A stretch of DNA of 64,000 nucleotides from Desulfovibrio sp. An276 (GTDB taxonomy: Bacteria; Desulfobacterota; Desulfovibrionia; Desulfovibrionales; Desulfovibrionaceae), in NCBI RefSeq assembly GCF_002159665.1, contig NZ_NFJC01000002.1:91559-155558 (forward strand), written 5' to 3'. The position numbers were made by a program, and so were the translations under genes. This document shows positions 43,687 to 52,813 of the stretch, one piece after another. How positions within the stretch are numbered: the first letter of the stretch is position 1; each line of letters opens with the position of its first letter. The notes beneath the pieces were generated by a model. That model was given only the letters and a program-made list of their open reading frames with translations, was not told the DNA's origin and did no database searches.

Positions 43687-43705
43687 CTATTCAAATTGTG
43701 AATAG
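43687..43705. promoter_or_regulatory. Palindromic operator candidate before nikA
   Basis: CTATTCA and TGAATAG form a perfect 7-5-7 inverted repeat in the AT-rich 470-bp gap, 119 bp before the nikA start. It does not match the classical NikR site, so the regulator is open. Confidence 0.45.
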
Positions 43706-43823
43706 TCCGCAAAACAAACATTCTATTTTGCGTTCACTCTGCTCCATGCTATCAAGCTTCCCGCTGACGAGGCTCTTCTTTTGGAAAATGAATTCCACAT
43801 TACTTTTCACAAAGGAGTTTTGC

Positions 43824-45428
43824 ATGAAACACGTGCGCCCCTTGAGACTCTTCCGGAATACCCTGTTTACGGGACTTTTGGCGGGATCAGTTCTGCTCGG
43901 AGCCTGGCAGGGCGAGGCCTATGCCGAAAAGGGCACAAAGGACACCCTGAATTTTGTGAACTACCGTGACGTCAGGGACCTGAACCCGCATCTGTACGCT
44001 GGCGAAATGTACGCCCAGGAAATGCTCTACGAGACCTTGATCGACATCACCCAGGACGGTTTCAAGCCCTGCCTTGCAGAAAGCTGGACCATTTCCGAGG
44101 ACGGCAAGGTCTACACCTTCAAGATCCGCAAGGGAGTGACCTTCCACGACGGCACTGTCTGCGACGCCTTTGCCATCAAGGCCAACTTCGACGCCATCCT
44201 GGAGAACAGGGCCCGCCATACCTGGCTGGAAATGATGCATCTTCTGGAAAAGATCGAGGCTCCGGATGCCGAGACCTTCCGCATCTACATGAAGGCACCC
44301 TACTGGCCCATGCTGATCGAGCTTGGCGTGACCAGACCCTTTGCCATGATTTCTCCCAAGGCCATGAAGGACGGATCCACCAAGGACGGCGTGAAGGCCT
44401 TCATAGGCACAGGTCCCTACAAGCTGACCAAGGTCGTGACGGACGAGTACGCTGTCTTTGAGGCAAACGAGAACTACTGGGGCGAGAAGCCGAAAATCAA
44501 GCGCATTGTCGTCAAGGTCATTCCCGACAACCAGACCCGCATCCTGGCTCTGGAAAAGGGCGAAATCGACCTCATCTGGGGCAAGAACATGCTCGATGCC
44601 GATGCCCTGAACAAGTACAAGGGCAGCAAGGAATTCAAGACAGCTCTCTCCTCCCCCACCTCCACAAGGCAGATTGTCTTGAACGGCCAAAACCCCATTC
44701 TCGCGGACATTGAGGTGCGCAAGGCCCTGCAGCACGCAACCAACCGCGTTGCCATCTCCAAGGGCGTGTTCCACGACACCGAACCCCCGGCAGACACCCT
44801 CTACGCTCGCAGCATTCCCTACTGCAACATCGAGCTTGATCCCTACAAGTACGATATGAAGAAGGCCGCGGCCATCCTGGACGCTGCCGGCTGGAAGATG
44901 GGCGAGGACGGTGTTCGTGCAAAGAACGGTCTGCGCATGGAGCTGGGACTTCTCTACAACAGCAACAGCGTGACCGAAAAGACCATTTCCGAATATCTGC
45001 AGCACGAATACGGCAAGCTCGGCATCAGGGTCTCCCTGCGTGGCGAAGAGGAACAGTCCTACCGCGACAATATGAAAAACGGCCTCTTCGACATGATCTT
45101 CAACATCTGCTGGGGCATGCCCTATGATCCCCAGTCCTCCATGGCGGCCATGCGCCAGCGTGTGTACGGCGACTACGCAGCCCAGCTCGCCCTGCCGGAC
45201 AAGAAGGAAATAGACGCTGCCATCACCGAAATCATGTCCTCCACGGACATGAAGCGCAGGCAGGAGCTGTTCACCTACGCCCTGACCCATCTGCACAACG
45301 ACGCCATCTACATTCCCCTGACCTACGAAACCAACAAGGCCCTTTTCAACGCGAAGCTCAAGGGCGTTGGCTTCACCCAGACCCAGTACGAAGTGCCCTT
45401 TGTGAAGATGTACTTCGAGGACAAGTAG
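43824..45428 (+). CDS. nikA: Nickel/peptide ABC transporter substrate-binding protein
   Basis: The 534-aa periplasmic protein has a signal peptide (NTLFTGLLAGSVLLGAWQG, cleaved near EAYA) and the SBP family 5 fold: LNPHLYAGEMYAQEMLYETLI, VYTFKIRKGVTFHDGT, FIGTGPYKLTKV. The length and sequence are closest to NikA of the nickel uptake group. Nickel would be bound as a small-molecule complex. Desulfovibrionaceae use nickel in hydrogenases, so this is a likely cargo; a peptide or other metallophore is possible. The start is the ATG at 43824 with AAAGGAG upstream. First gene of a five-gene operon with the two permeases and two ATPases. Confidence 0.85.
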   Translation: MKHVRPLRLFRNTLFTGLLAGSVLLGAWQGEAYAEKGTKDTLNFVNYRDVRDLNPHLYAGEMYAQEMLYETLIDITQDGFKPCLAESWTISEDGKVYTFKIRKGVTFHDGTVCDAFAIKANFDAILENRARHTWLEMMHLLEKIEAPDAETFRIYMKAPYWPMLIELGVTRPFAMISPKAMKDGSTKDGVKAFIGTGPYKLTKVVTDEYAVFEANENYWGEKPKIKRIVVKVIPDNQTRILALEKGEIDLIWGKNMLDADALNKYKGSKEFKTALSSPTSTRQIVLNGQNPILADIEVRKALQHATNRVAISKGVFHDTEPPADTLYARSIPYCNIELDPYKYDMKKAAAILDAAGWKMGEDGVRAKNGLRMELGLLYNSNSVTEKTISEYLQHEYGKLGIRVSLRGEEEQSYRDNMKNGLFDMIFNICWGMPYDPQSSMAAMRQRVYGDYAAQLALPDKKEIDAAITEIMSSTDMKRRQELFTYALTHLHNDAIYIPLTYETNKALFNAKLKGVGFTQTQYEVPFVKMYFEDK

Positions 45429-45620
45429 CGGGAAAAGCCCGCAAGATTAGTTTGACGTAAACGCTTCCCCCTCCCGGATCCCAACGTGTGCTGGAGGTGT
45501 CGGCTCCCTGCTTTTCCCAGGGGCCGTTCACCTCCCGCACTGTCCACACAGCCCGGACGGATGGAGCGTTGCGCAACGCGTATTGCGACCTCAAAGCCCG
45601 ACATCGACGCGGAAATCCAA

Positions 45621-46562
45621 ATGAAAAACTATGTCATCAAGCGCCTGCTGGCAACGATTCCGCTGTTGCTGGCCATATCCTTTCTCTGTTTTGTCTTCAT
45701 CAACCTTATTCCCTCGGATCCGGCAGAGGTAGCCCTTCGCATACGCCAGACCCCCATCATCACCGAGGAACTCATTGCCCAGACAAGGGAGGAGCTGGGC
45801 CTGAACGACCCCTTCCTGGTTCGCTACGCCACCTGGTTGTGGGACTGTCTGCACTTTGATCTTGGCATCAGCTACACGAACCCTGCCCGTACGGTTCTCG
45901 GCGAAATCGGCCGCTGCCTGCCCGCCACCCTGGAGCTTGCAGGCCTCTCCCTGGTCTACGTCATAGTCTTGAGCCTTCCCATCGGTTTCCTTAGCGCCGT
46001 CTACAAGGACACCTGGTTTGACCGCATCATGCGCGGCCTTGTCTTTGCCGGCACTGCCATGCCCGTCTACTGGGTTGGCCTTCTGCTCATCTGGCTTGTC
46101 AGCATCAAGATGGACCTTCTGCCAACCAGTGGCTACGGCGGCTTTTCAAGCCTCATCCTTCCGGCCTTCACGGTGGCCCTAAGCTACATCTCCACCTACA
46201 TCCGCCTCATCCGCAACAACATGCTGGAAAACATGCGCGAGGACTACGTGCTCTACGCCCAGGCAAGGGGCCTCAAACAGCGCGCAATCCTTGTGCGGCA
46301 CATTCTGAAAAACTCCCTGCAGTCCTGCGTAACAGCCATAGGCATGAGCATACCACAGCTCATTTCCGGCACCATCGTGGTGGAAAACGTCTTTGCCTGG
46401 CCCGGTGTGGGGAGGCTGTGCATCACCTCCATCTTCAACCGCGACTACCCGGTGATTCAGGCCTACGTTTTGCTTGTGGGCGTGCTCTTTGTCTTCTTCA
46501 ACCTCTTTTTCGACATCCTGCAATACGCGGCTGACCCGCGCCTGAGGGAAAGGAAGGACTGA
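45621..46562 (+). CDS. nikB: Nickel/peptide ABC transporter permease
   Basis: The 313-aa protein is a six-helix permease of the DppB/NikB type: an N-terminal helix RLLATIPLLLAISFLCFVFI, then LPIGFLSAVYKDTWFDRIM (EAA-like region) and RNNMLENMREDYVLYAQARGLKQ, the coupling motif facing the ATPases. The start is the ATG at 45621 with GCGGAAATCC upstream; the longer frame upstream has no helix or family signal. 192 bp separate it from nikA; a CGGG/CCCG hairpin sits there and may set the binding-protein to permease ratio. Its stop overlaps the nikC start (TGATG). Confidence 0.9.
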   Translation: MKNYVIKRLLATIPLLLAISFLCFVFINLIPSDPAEVALRIRQTPIITEELIAQTREELGLNDPFLVRYATWLWDCLHFDLGISYTNPARTVLGEIGRCLPATLELAGLSLVYVIVLSLPIGFLSAVYKDTWFDRIMRGLVFAGTAMPVYWVGLLLIWLVSIKMDLLPTSGYGGFSSLILPAFTVALSYISTYIRLIRNNMLENMREDYVLYAQARGLKQRAILVRHILKNSLQSCVTAIGMSIPQLISGTIVVENVFAWPGVGRLCITSIFNRDYPVIQAYVLLVGVLFVFFNLFFDILQYAADPRLRERKD

Positions 46563-47386
46563 TGCTCAAGCAACTTTTCAAAAGCCCCATGGCTCTCCTT
46601 TGCATGGGCATCATTTTTGTGACAGCCCTTCTGGGCCTCCTTGCACCCTGGGTTGCGCCCAATGATCCGTACGCCAACGACATTCTCAACAAGTTTGCAG
46701 GCCCGTCCTTAGCCTACCCCCTGGGCACGGATCACCTGGGTCGCTGTGTGTTCTCGCGCATGCTCTTCGGTATCCGCCCCACCCTCTTCCTCTCCCTTCT
46801 GACAATGCTCGGCACCATAGGCATTGGCGTTGTCATGGGCATTACGGCAGGGTACTTCCGCGGGGCGGTGGACGAAGTCATCATGCGCGTAGTCGACGTC
46901 ATGCTCTCCTTCCCGAGCCAGATCATCATCCTGGCTGTGGTGGCCCTTTTGGGCGTGGACATCATGAACGTGGTCATAGCCTCCATCTTCATCAAATGGG
47001 CCTGGTACGCGCGCATGATACGCACAGCGACAATCAAATACACGAGCATGAACTTCGTGCTCTTCTCCCGCAGCATAGGCTCAGGCAACTTCTTCATCCT
47101 GACAAGGCACATGCTCCCCTGCATTGCGGCAGAACTGGCAGTTCTCGCCTCCCTGGACACGGGCTGGGCCATACTGAACATCTCCACCCTTTCCTTCCTG
47201 GGACTTGGCGTGCAGGCCCCCACTCCCGAATGGGGCGCCATGCTCAACGAGGCCAAGAACGTCATGGTCTCCAACCCCGAGCAGATGATTGTGCCAGGCA
47301 TTGCCGTTGTGGTGCTTGTCGGAGCATGCAACATGCTGGGCGACTGCCTGCGCGATGCCCTGGATCCCAAGGCGGTGCGCCAATGA
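46562..47386 (+). CDS. nikC: Nickel/peptide ABC transporter permease
   Basis: The 274-aa protein is the second permease, DppC/NikC type. It has an N-terminal helix (ALLCMGIIFVTALLGLLAPW), the conserved FAGPSLAYPLGTDHLGRCVFSRM segment, and the EAA-like region ARMIRTATIKYTSMNFVLFSRSIG. The C-terminal SFLGLGVQAPTPEWGAMLNEA is a hallmark of the family. The start overlaps the nikB stop and the stop overlaps the nikD start by four bases, giving tight coupling. Confidence 0.9.
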   Translation: MLKQLFKSPMALLCMGIIFVTALLGLLAPWVAPNDPYANDILNKFAGPSLAYPLGTDHLGRCVFSRMLFGIRPTLFLSLLTMLGTIGIGVVMGITAGYFRGAVDEVIMRVVDVMLSFPSQIIILAVVALLGVDIMNVVIASIFIKWAWYARMIRTATIKYTSMNFVLFSRSIGSGNFFILTRHMLPCIAAELAVLASLDTGWAILNISTLSFLGLGVQAPTPEWGAMLNEAKNVMVSNPEQMIVPGIAVVVLVGACNMLGDCLRDALDPKAVRQ

Positions 47387-48264
47387 TTGAGAAAAACACG
47401 ACAACAGATCCCATTCTGAAGGTGAGCGACCTTTCGGTCCATTTTTGCGAGGGAAAGAAAAGGCACTGCATAGTCGATGGCGTGAGCTTTTCCGTACGCC
47501 CCGGAGAGTGTCTTGGCATTCTCGGCGAATCGGGCTCAGGCAAAAGCATGACATGCAAGGCAGTGCTGGGCCTTCTGGACAAGAACTTCCTGGTTACGGG
47601 AAGCTCCCTTTTTCAGGGGCAGGAGCTTGTGGGCGCAAACCCCGAGAAACTCAGAAGGCTTCGCGGCTCAAGCATAAGCGTTGTGCTGCAAAACCCCATG
47701 TCCTGCTTTGATCCGCTCTACCGCATAGGCGATCAGATGGAGGAAACCATAGCAGAGCACATGAGCCTTTCTTCCAGGACCATGCTCAACATGATGCTCG
47801 ACATCCTCACCCTCATGCGCATACGCGATCCGAAGGATGTTTTGCGCAAATACCCCCACCAGCTCTCGGGCGGCATGCTGCAGCGCATCATGATAGGCCT
47901 TGCCATAAGCCTGGATCCTGTCCTCATCATAGCGGACGAGCCCACAACGGCCATAGACAGCATAAGCCAGTTCTCCATCATGAAGGAATTCGTGCGCATC
48001 AAGCACGGCGGCGACGTTGCCATGATCTTTATCTCCCACGACCTTGGCGTGCTCTCGCTCATAGCGGACCACGTGATAGTCATGCACAACGGCAGGGCAG
48101 TCGAGCGGGGAAGTGCTGCGTCTGTTTTCGACAACGCAAAAGATCCCTACACCCACCATCTCATAGGCCAGCACAAGGCAGTCATGGAGCGCTTTTTGCG
48201 CGCCATAAGGGCCAGGGAAAAATCCGGAAATTTCCACGAACATATCCGGGAGGTGACGGCATGA
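47383..48264 (+). CDS. nikD: Nickel/peptide ABC transporter ATPase
   Basis: The 293-aa ATPase has Walker A GESGSGKS, Q-loop LQNPMSCFDP, signature LSGGMLQR, Walker B LIIADEPT and switch His in FISHDLGV. The C-terminus (PYTHHLIGQ) is the oligopeptide/nickel-type tail. The start is the ATG at 47383, overlapping the nikC stop by ATGA; a long upstream extension of the frame runs through nikC in another phase and is not real. It pairs with NikE to drive the importer. Confidence 0.9.
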   Translation: MIEKNTTTDPILKVSDLSVHFCEGKKRHCIVDGVSFSVRPGECLGILGESGSGKSMTCKAVLGLLDKNFLVTGSSLFQGQELVGANPEKLRRLRGSSISVVLQNPMSCFDPLYRIGDQMEETIAEHMSLSSRTMLNMMLDILTLMRIRDPKDVLRKYPHQLSGGMLQRIMIGLAISLDPVLIIADEPTTAIDSISQFSIMKEFVRIKHGGDVAMIFISHDLGVLSLIADHVIVMHNGRAVERGSAASVFDNAKDPYTHHLIGQHKAVMERFLRAIRAREKSGNFHEHIREVTA

Positions 48265-49085
48265 GCGTTTTGCTTGAGGCAAGGGACATACGCGTCTCCT
48301 TCAGAAAGGAAAACCAGACCAGATTGTTCGGCAGGGAGCGCCAGCAGGTCCTGCGCGGCATAAATCTGACCCTGAACGAAAGGGAGTGCCTTGGCATCAT
48401 AGGCGAATCGGGCTCAGGCAAGAGCACGCTCGGGCGCGTCCTCTCCGGCCTTTTGAGGCCGGAGGCAGGCCGGATAACCATCTTGGGCCACGACCTCTAC
48501 GCACGGCACACAAGGAAGGACGCGCACTTTTTGCAGCATGTCCTCTCGGTAGTCTTCCAGGACTATACGTCTTCTGCCAATCCCCGCTTTCGGGTCTCGT
48601 CCATCATAGGCGAATCCCTGCGCGCGCTCGAGCGCGCGACAGGAAAGACAGTGGACAGGAAAAGGCGCGTTGCGGAACTTCTCGAACAGGTGGGCCTTCC
48701 GGCAGGCTTTGCCATCCGTTACCCCCACGAGCTTTCGGGAGGCCAGCTGCAAAGGGTGTGCATAGCAAGGGCCCTGGCGGTTGAGCCGCACATCATCCTT
48801 CTCGACGAGGCCATCAGCTCCCTGGACGCCTCGACCCAGGTGCAGGTCATGGATCTGCTCGATACCCTGCGCAGGGACCTGTCCCTCTCCTACCTCTTCA
48901 TCACCCACGATCTCACAAGCATCACCTACATCTGCGACAGGGTGGTCTTCATGAACCAGGGTGAAATCGTGGAGCGGGTTGACGACATGGAGCAAATTTC
49001 CGCCATACGCTCCCCCTACGCGCGCCAGCTTCTGCGCGCAGTCATGGGCATTGGCGCGGAATATGGCGCAAGCCAGGCCTCCTAG
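48261..49085 (+). CDS. nikE: Nickel/peptide ABC transporter ATPase
   Basis: The 274-aa second ATPase has Walker A GESGSGKS, Q-loop FQDYTSSANP, signature LSGGQLQR, Walker B IILLDEAISSLD and a switch His in ITHDLTS. It is typical of NikE/DppF. The start overlaps nikD by four bases (ATGA). It ends the operon; a hairpin follows at 49095. Confidence 0.9.
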   Translation: MSVLLEARDIRVSFRKENQTRLFGRERQQVLRGINLTLNERECLGIIGESGSGKSTLGRVLSGLLRPEAGRITILGHDLYARHTRKDAHFLQHVLSVVFQDYTSSANPRFRVSSIIGESLRALERATGKTVDRKRRVAELLEQVGLPAGFAIRYPHELSGGQLQRVCIARALAVEPHIILLDEAISSLDASTQVQVMDLLDTLRRDLSLSYLFITHDLTSITYICDRVVFMNQGEIVERVDDMEQISAIRSPYARQLLRAVMGIGAEYGASQAS

Positions 49086-49094
49086 AAACTGGAA

Positions 49095-49122
49095 GGGGCT
49101 GTCCTCTTGAATGGACAGCCCC
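49095..49122. terminator. Hairpin between nikE and MATE gene
   Basis: GGGGCTGTCC and GGACAGCCCC pair exactly (10 bp). The following GGGCAAAAAAA gives no T run on the plus strand, so it is a weak terminator or a stabilising leader for the next gene. Confidence 0.55.
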
Positions 49123-49146
49123 CGGGCAAAAAAAGGTCAGGGAAGC

Positions 49147-50541
49147 ATGGCGGAAAGCGCACATCAGAAATATCAGGCACAAAAGACACAACAGACATCC
49201 CATACCGTTTCCGGGCGCGACTACGCGCGCATCCTTGTGCCCTTTGTGCTCTCCACAATGACGCAGCCATTGCTGGGTGTGGTGGATACGGCCATCATGG
49301 GACACATGTCCGACTCCTCCTACATTGCCGGCGTGGCAGTGGGAGCGGTGATCTTCAACACCATCTACTGGCTTCTGGGCTTCTTGCGCGTGGGCTCTAC
49401 TGGCTTCAGCGCCCAGGCAGGCACGAAAGGCTCAGTGACGGAGCTCTACAAGGCCCTGCTTGTGCCGGGATGCATGGCACTTGTTCTCTCCCTTGTGCTT
49501 CTTGCACTTCAGGGCCCCATATTCGGGGGCGCCATGCTCATCATGACCCTGGATGCGGCCACAAGGGAGGTTGCCTGGACCTACTACAGCATCCTCATCT
49601 GGGGTGCGCCCCTGGTTCTTGGCAACTATGTGCTGCTTGGCTGGCTCATGGGGCTTTCCAGAATACGCGCAAGCCTTGTCATGCAGATGGGCAGCAATTT
49701 TCTCAACATCATACTTGCCCTGCTCTTCGTGCCTGTGCTGGGATGGGGCGTCAAGGGCGTAGCCCTTGCCACCCTCATTGCCCAGGCCTTTGCCCTTCTT
49801 GTGGGCCTTTGGGCAGCCTGGAAGGTTTTGCCGTCCCTGCCCAAGGAGAAGGCGGAAAGAATGGCTCTTTTGCGGGCGGCCATGAATTTCAGGGACATGC
49901 TTTTCATGGCAAGGGTGAACGCAAACCTTCTCTTGCGCACAGTGTGCATGCTGGCCCAGACCAACATCTTCATGGCGACTGCGTCCACCTTCGGGACAAC
50001 AACGCTTTCGGCAAACGCAGTCCTTGTCCAGATTCTGCTTGTCTTCACCTATGTCTTCGAGGGTATTGCCAATGCCTCGAGCGTCTTCGCAGGAAAGGCG
50101 CGGGGTGGCAAAAACCCTGCCCTCATGAAGGCCGTCTACAGGATGACACTTGGCTGGACGGCTGTCTCTGGCCTTGCCATGACAGGCATCTGCCTTTTGT
50201 GGCACACGCCCATGCTTTCCCTGTTCACGGATCTTGAAGACGTCATTTTGGCAGCCTCTGCCCTGTCTTTCTGGAGCGTCTTCTTTCCCCTGGTGTCCGG
50301 ACCAGGCCTTACGGTCTACGGCCTTTTTACAGGCGCAAGCGTCACAAGGCCTGTCTTTGTCTCCACCCTGCAGGCCCTTTTGGCCTTCCTCGCGGTCTGG
50401 GTCCTGGCTGTTCCTGCCCTTGGAAACCACGGCCTGTGGCTTGCCTACACCGTCTTCTACCTTGGCCGCAGCGTCTTTTTGCTCCCGCACTTCGGAAAGC
50501 TTCTGGCAGTCTGCACTCCAAAAGACTCCAAAGACTCATAA
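49147..50541 (+). CDS. MATE family efflux transporter
   Basis: The 464-aa protein has about twelve hydrophobic helices in two similar halves and begins with the family segment RILVPFVLSTMTQPLLGVVDTAIMG. It exports organic cations or drugs by Na+ or H+ antiport. Closest in outline to DinF-type MATE pumps; substrate unknown. The start is the ATG at 49147 with AGGGAAG upstream; an earlier in-frame ATG at 49111 lies inside a hairpin and is unlikely. It precedes a deacylase gene by 42 bp and may share its transcript. Confidence 0.88.
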   Translation: MAESAHQKYQAQKTQQTSHTVSGRDYARILVPFVLSTMTQPLLGVVDTAIMGHMSDSSYIAGVAVGAVIFNTIYWLLGFLRVGSTGFSAQAGTKGSVTELYKALLVPGCMALVLSLVLLALQGPIFGGAMLIMTLDAATREVAWTYYSILIWGAPLVLGNYVLLGWLMGLSRIRASLVMQMGSNFLNIILALLFVPVLGWGVKGVALATLIAQAFALLVGLWAAWKVLPSLPKEKAERMALLRAAMNFRDMLFMARVNANLLLRTVCMLAQTNIFMATASTFGTTTLSANAVLVQILLVFTYVFEGIANASSVFAGKARGGKNPALMKAVYRMTLGWTAVSGLAMTGICLLWHTPMLSLFTDLEDVILAASALSFWSVFFPLVSGPGLTVYGLFTGASVTRPVFVSTLQALLAFLAVWVLAVPALGNHGLWLAYTVFYLGRSVFLLPHFGKLLAVCTPKDSKDS

Positions 50542-50583
50542 GGATTCCAGGGACGACTCTCCCATATCCAGGAGTACCAACGC

Positions 50584-51540
50584 ATGAATCAGATACCCAC
50601 AGCGCAAAACCCTTCCCCGGAAAATCTTCTCTCCTTCCTTCCAGGGGAAAAACGCGCCCTTGCCCTTCCCCCCTTTTTCCTGCCGCTCACGATTGTGCAC
50701 GGCATGCATCCGGGAAAGAAGCTCCTTCTCACTGCAGGCGTGCACGGCTGCGAGTACTGCAGCATAGTCGCTGCCATGGAGCTTTGCCGCGAGCTTGACC
50801 CCAAGGAGCTTTCCGGCAGTGTGGTCATTGCGCCCATAGCCAACATGTCGGGCTTTTACGAGCGTCTTGCGGCCCTTGTGGCAGAGGACGGCAAGAATCT
50901 CAACCGCGTCTTTCCCGGAAAGGCGGACGGCAGCCACTCGGAGCGCCTTGCCCTGGAAGTTACGAAACTGCAGGACTGGGCGGATTTCTATGTGGACATG
51001 CACGGCGGGGATCTGCACGAGGCCATGCACCCCTTTGTCTTTGTTCCGGGAATGGCGGACGCTCAAGTGACGGACTATGCAAGGGAGGCTGCTGGCTACC
51101 TTGATGTGGATGTGCGCGTGCTCTCGAAGGCCACGACCGGTGCCTACAATTCCGCTGCCATTCGCGGGGTCCCTTCCCTGCTCATCGAGCGCGGGGGCCT
51201 TGGCGTGTGGACCAGGGCAGAGGTCGACGCCTACAAAAGGGACATATACTCCCTTCTGCACTTTCTGGGCATGCTTCCCGGCAAGGCAGAGAAAGGGCCT
51301 GCTGCGCAACGCGAGTTGCAGCGCGTGGTCTACCTTGAGGCCAAGGTGCGGGGACTGTGGTTTCCGGCAGACGACACAAGGCCAGGGAAGAGTTTGCGTG
51401 CAGGCCAGTTTCTTGGCGAGATACGCGATGTGCAGGGCACTGTCGTGCGAAGGTACGAGGCCGAGTTCGACGCCATGGTCTTGTACATGACAGTCTCGCT
51501 GGCAGTGAAGGAAGGCACACCCCTTGTGGCCTATGGCTAG
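50584..51540 (+). CDS. AstE/AspA-family zinc carboxypeptidase-like deacylase
   Basis: The 318-aa protein belongs to the succinylglutamate desuccinylase / aspartoacylase family. Zinc ligands lie in GVHGCEYC (H-x-x-E) and the later DMHGGDLHEAM; NLNRVFPG is the substrate arginine region. The C-terminal domain (VYLEAKVRGLWFPADD, GQFLGEIRDVQG, AVKEGTPLVAYG) is the usual beta-barrel lid with a Gly-rich hinge. It should hydrolyse an N-acyl amino acid or a related amide. The start is the ATG at 50584 with CCAGGAG upstream. It lies between a MATE gene and a LysR gene, which may regulate both. Confidence 0.88.
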   Translation: MNQIPTAQNPSPENLLSFLPGEKRALALPPFFLPLTIVHGMHPGKKLLLTAGVHGCEYCSIVAAMELCRELDPKELSGSVVIAPIANMSGFYERLAALVAEDGKNLNRVFPGKADGSHSERLALEVTKLQDWADFYVDMHGGDLHEAMHPFVFVPGMADAQVTDYAREAAGYLDVDVRVLSKATTGAYNSAAIRGVPSLLIERGGLGVWTRAEVDAYKRDIYSLLHFLGMLPGKAEKGPAAQRELQRVVYLEAKVRGLWFPADDTRPGKSLRAGQFLGEIRDVQGTVVRRYEAEFDAMVLYMTVSLAVKEGTPLVAYG

Positions 51541-51586
51541 GGTGTTGCAAGAGTGACGATATCCTTTTGGGGGGATTGGGAAGGAT

Positions 51587-52540
51587 ATGGAAATACGGCA
51601 CATTGAATGCTTCAAGTATGTGGCAGACTACGGCAGCACCATGCGGGCAGCGGAGTATCTCTACACGTCGCAGTCCAGTGTGAGCAAGAACATAGCCATG
51701 CTGGAAGAGGAGCTAGGGCAGCGCCTCTTCGAGCGCAGCAACAGGGGCCTTTCCCTGACACCGCACGGGCGGGAGCTCTATGAGCTTGCAAGCAACATAC
51801 TGCACGATCTCGCCCTGTTTCGGGCTGTGAAAAACGAGCCTGCCCCGCAGTTTCTGCGCGTGGCAAGCTATCCGTCCAAGATGATTTCCCACTACCTTTG
51901 CGTGCTCTACAACGAACTTCTGGAAGAGGCTGCACAGGAAGGGAAAAGTGCTCGCTACAACTATGTCTTTCTCGAGGGCAGCATTTCCGAGGTTGCGGAC
52001 TTTGTGGAAAAGGGCATGGCGGACATTGGCTTTGTGTACTTTGCCAGCAGCCAGATGAAGGCCTTCAGACACATTCTGGGGCACAAGGAACTTGTCTACG
52101 AGGAGCTTGATACCTTCGAGCCGTGCATCTACGTGGGGCCAAAGAATCCCCTCTACGAAAGGGAAGGCATTACCTTCGAGGAACTGCAGGGCTGCAAGTT
52201 CATTCAGTCGACCAAGGACTACTTTTCCATTGAGCACCACCTGCATTCCATAAGCCTCGGCATGGCAAAGGCAGGCTCCTTTCACAATGTGGTCACGACC
52301 AACAGCGACAATCTGCTCATAGAAATGCTGCTCTACACGGACATCTGCAACTTCAGCATCAATCTTCTGAAGGACGCCTACCGCATCCACGCCATACGCG
52401 CCCTGCGCATCGAGGACGCTGGCAAATGCCTTTCGCTTGGCTGCATACGCAGGCGCAAGCAGCAGCTTGGCAGCGAATACCAGCGTCTTCTCAAACTTCT
52501 GTGCACGCAGCTTTTCGGGAAAAGGGAACCAGGGGACTGA
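51587..52540 (+). CDS. LysR-type transcriptional regulator
   Basis: The 317-aa protein has an N-terminal winged helix (YVADYGSTMRAAEYLYTSQSSVSKNIAMLEEELGQRLFERSNRG, in pieces) and a substrate-binding-like effector domain (VASYPSKMISHYL, MADIGFVYFASS, FIQSTKDYFSIEHHL). The start is the ATG at 51587 with GGGGGGATTGGGAAGG upstream. It is co-directional with the deacylase 46 bp upstream; porin comes after 273 bp. Ligand and targets are unknown. Confidence 0.9.
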   Translation: MEIRHIECFKYVADYGSTMRAAEYLYTSQSSVSKNIAMLEEELGQRLFERSNRGLSLTPHGRELYELASNILHDLALFRAVKNEPAPQFLRVASYPSKMISHYLCVLYNELLEEAAQEGKSARYNYVFLEGSISEVADFVEKGMADIGFVYFASSQMKAFRHILGHKELVYEELDTFEPCIYVGPKNPLYEREGITFEELQGCKFIQSTKDYFSIEHHLHSISLGMAKAGSFHNVVTTNSDNLLIEMLLYTDICNFSINLLKDAYRIHAIRALRIEDAGKCLSLGCIRRRKQQLGSEYQRLLKLLCTQLFGKREPGD

Positions 52541-52813
52541 AAATCTAGGTCTCTCCAGGAAGAGCGACACTTTTTTGTCAGGAAGAGGCAGGAAGCCAGG
52601 CTTTTGTGAGAAAGCCAGGTTTGTAAGGATGGCTTCCTGCCAGGCCAGGGATTGGGCGTCAGAACCATCTGGAAAAGCCGGGGCCTCCAGGGCCTTGTGC
52701 TCCTTGGCAAACGGCCATTTGCCGGGATGCAACCCTTCGGAGGTCTGGACCGGGAAGGTCAGGTCCCTTGCGCCATTGTATCACCCAACCAAAACTGTTT
52801 TCGAGGAGAAGGT

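Noticed and set aside
43671..43690. Sigma-54-like motif before nikA (TGGCACTTTGCT)
   Set aside because: Spacing between GG and GC is six, not ten, so it cannot be a sigma-54 promoter.
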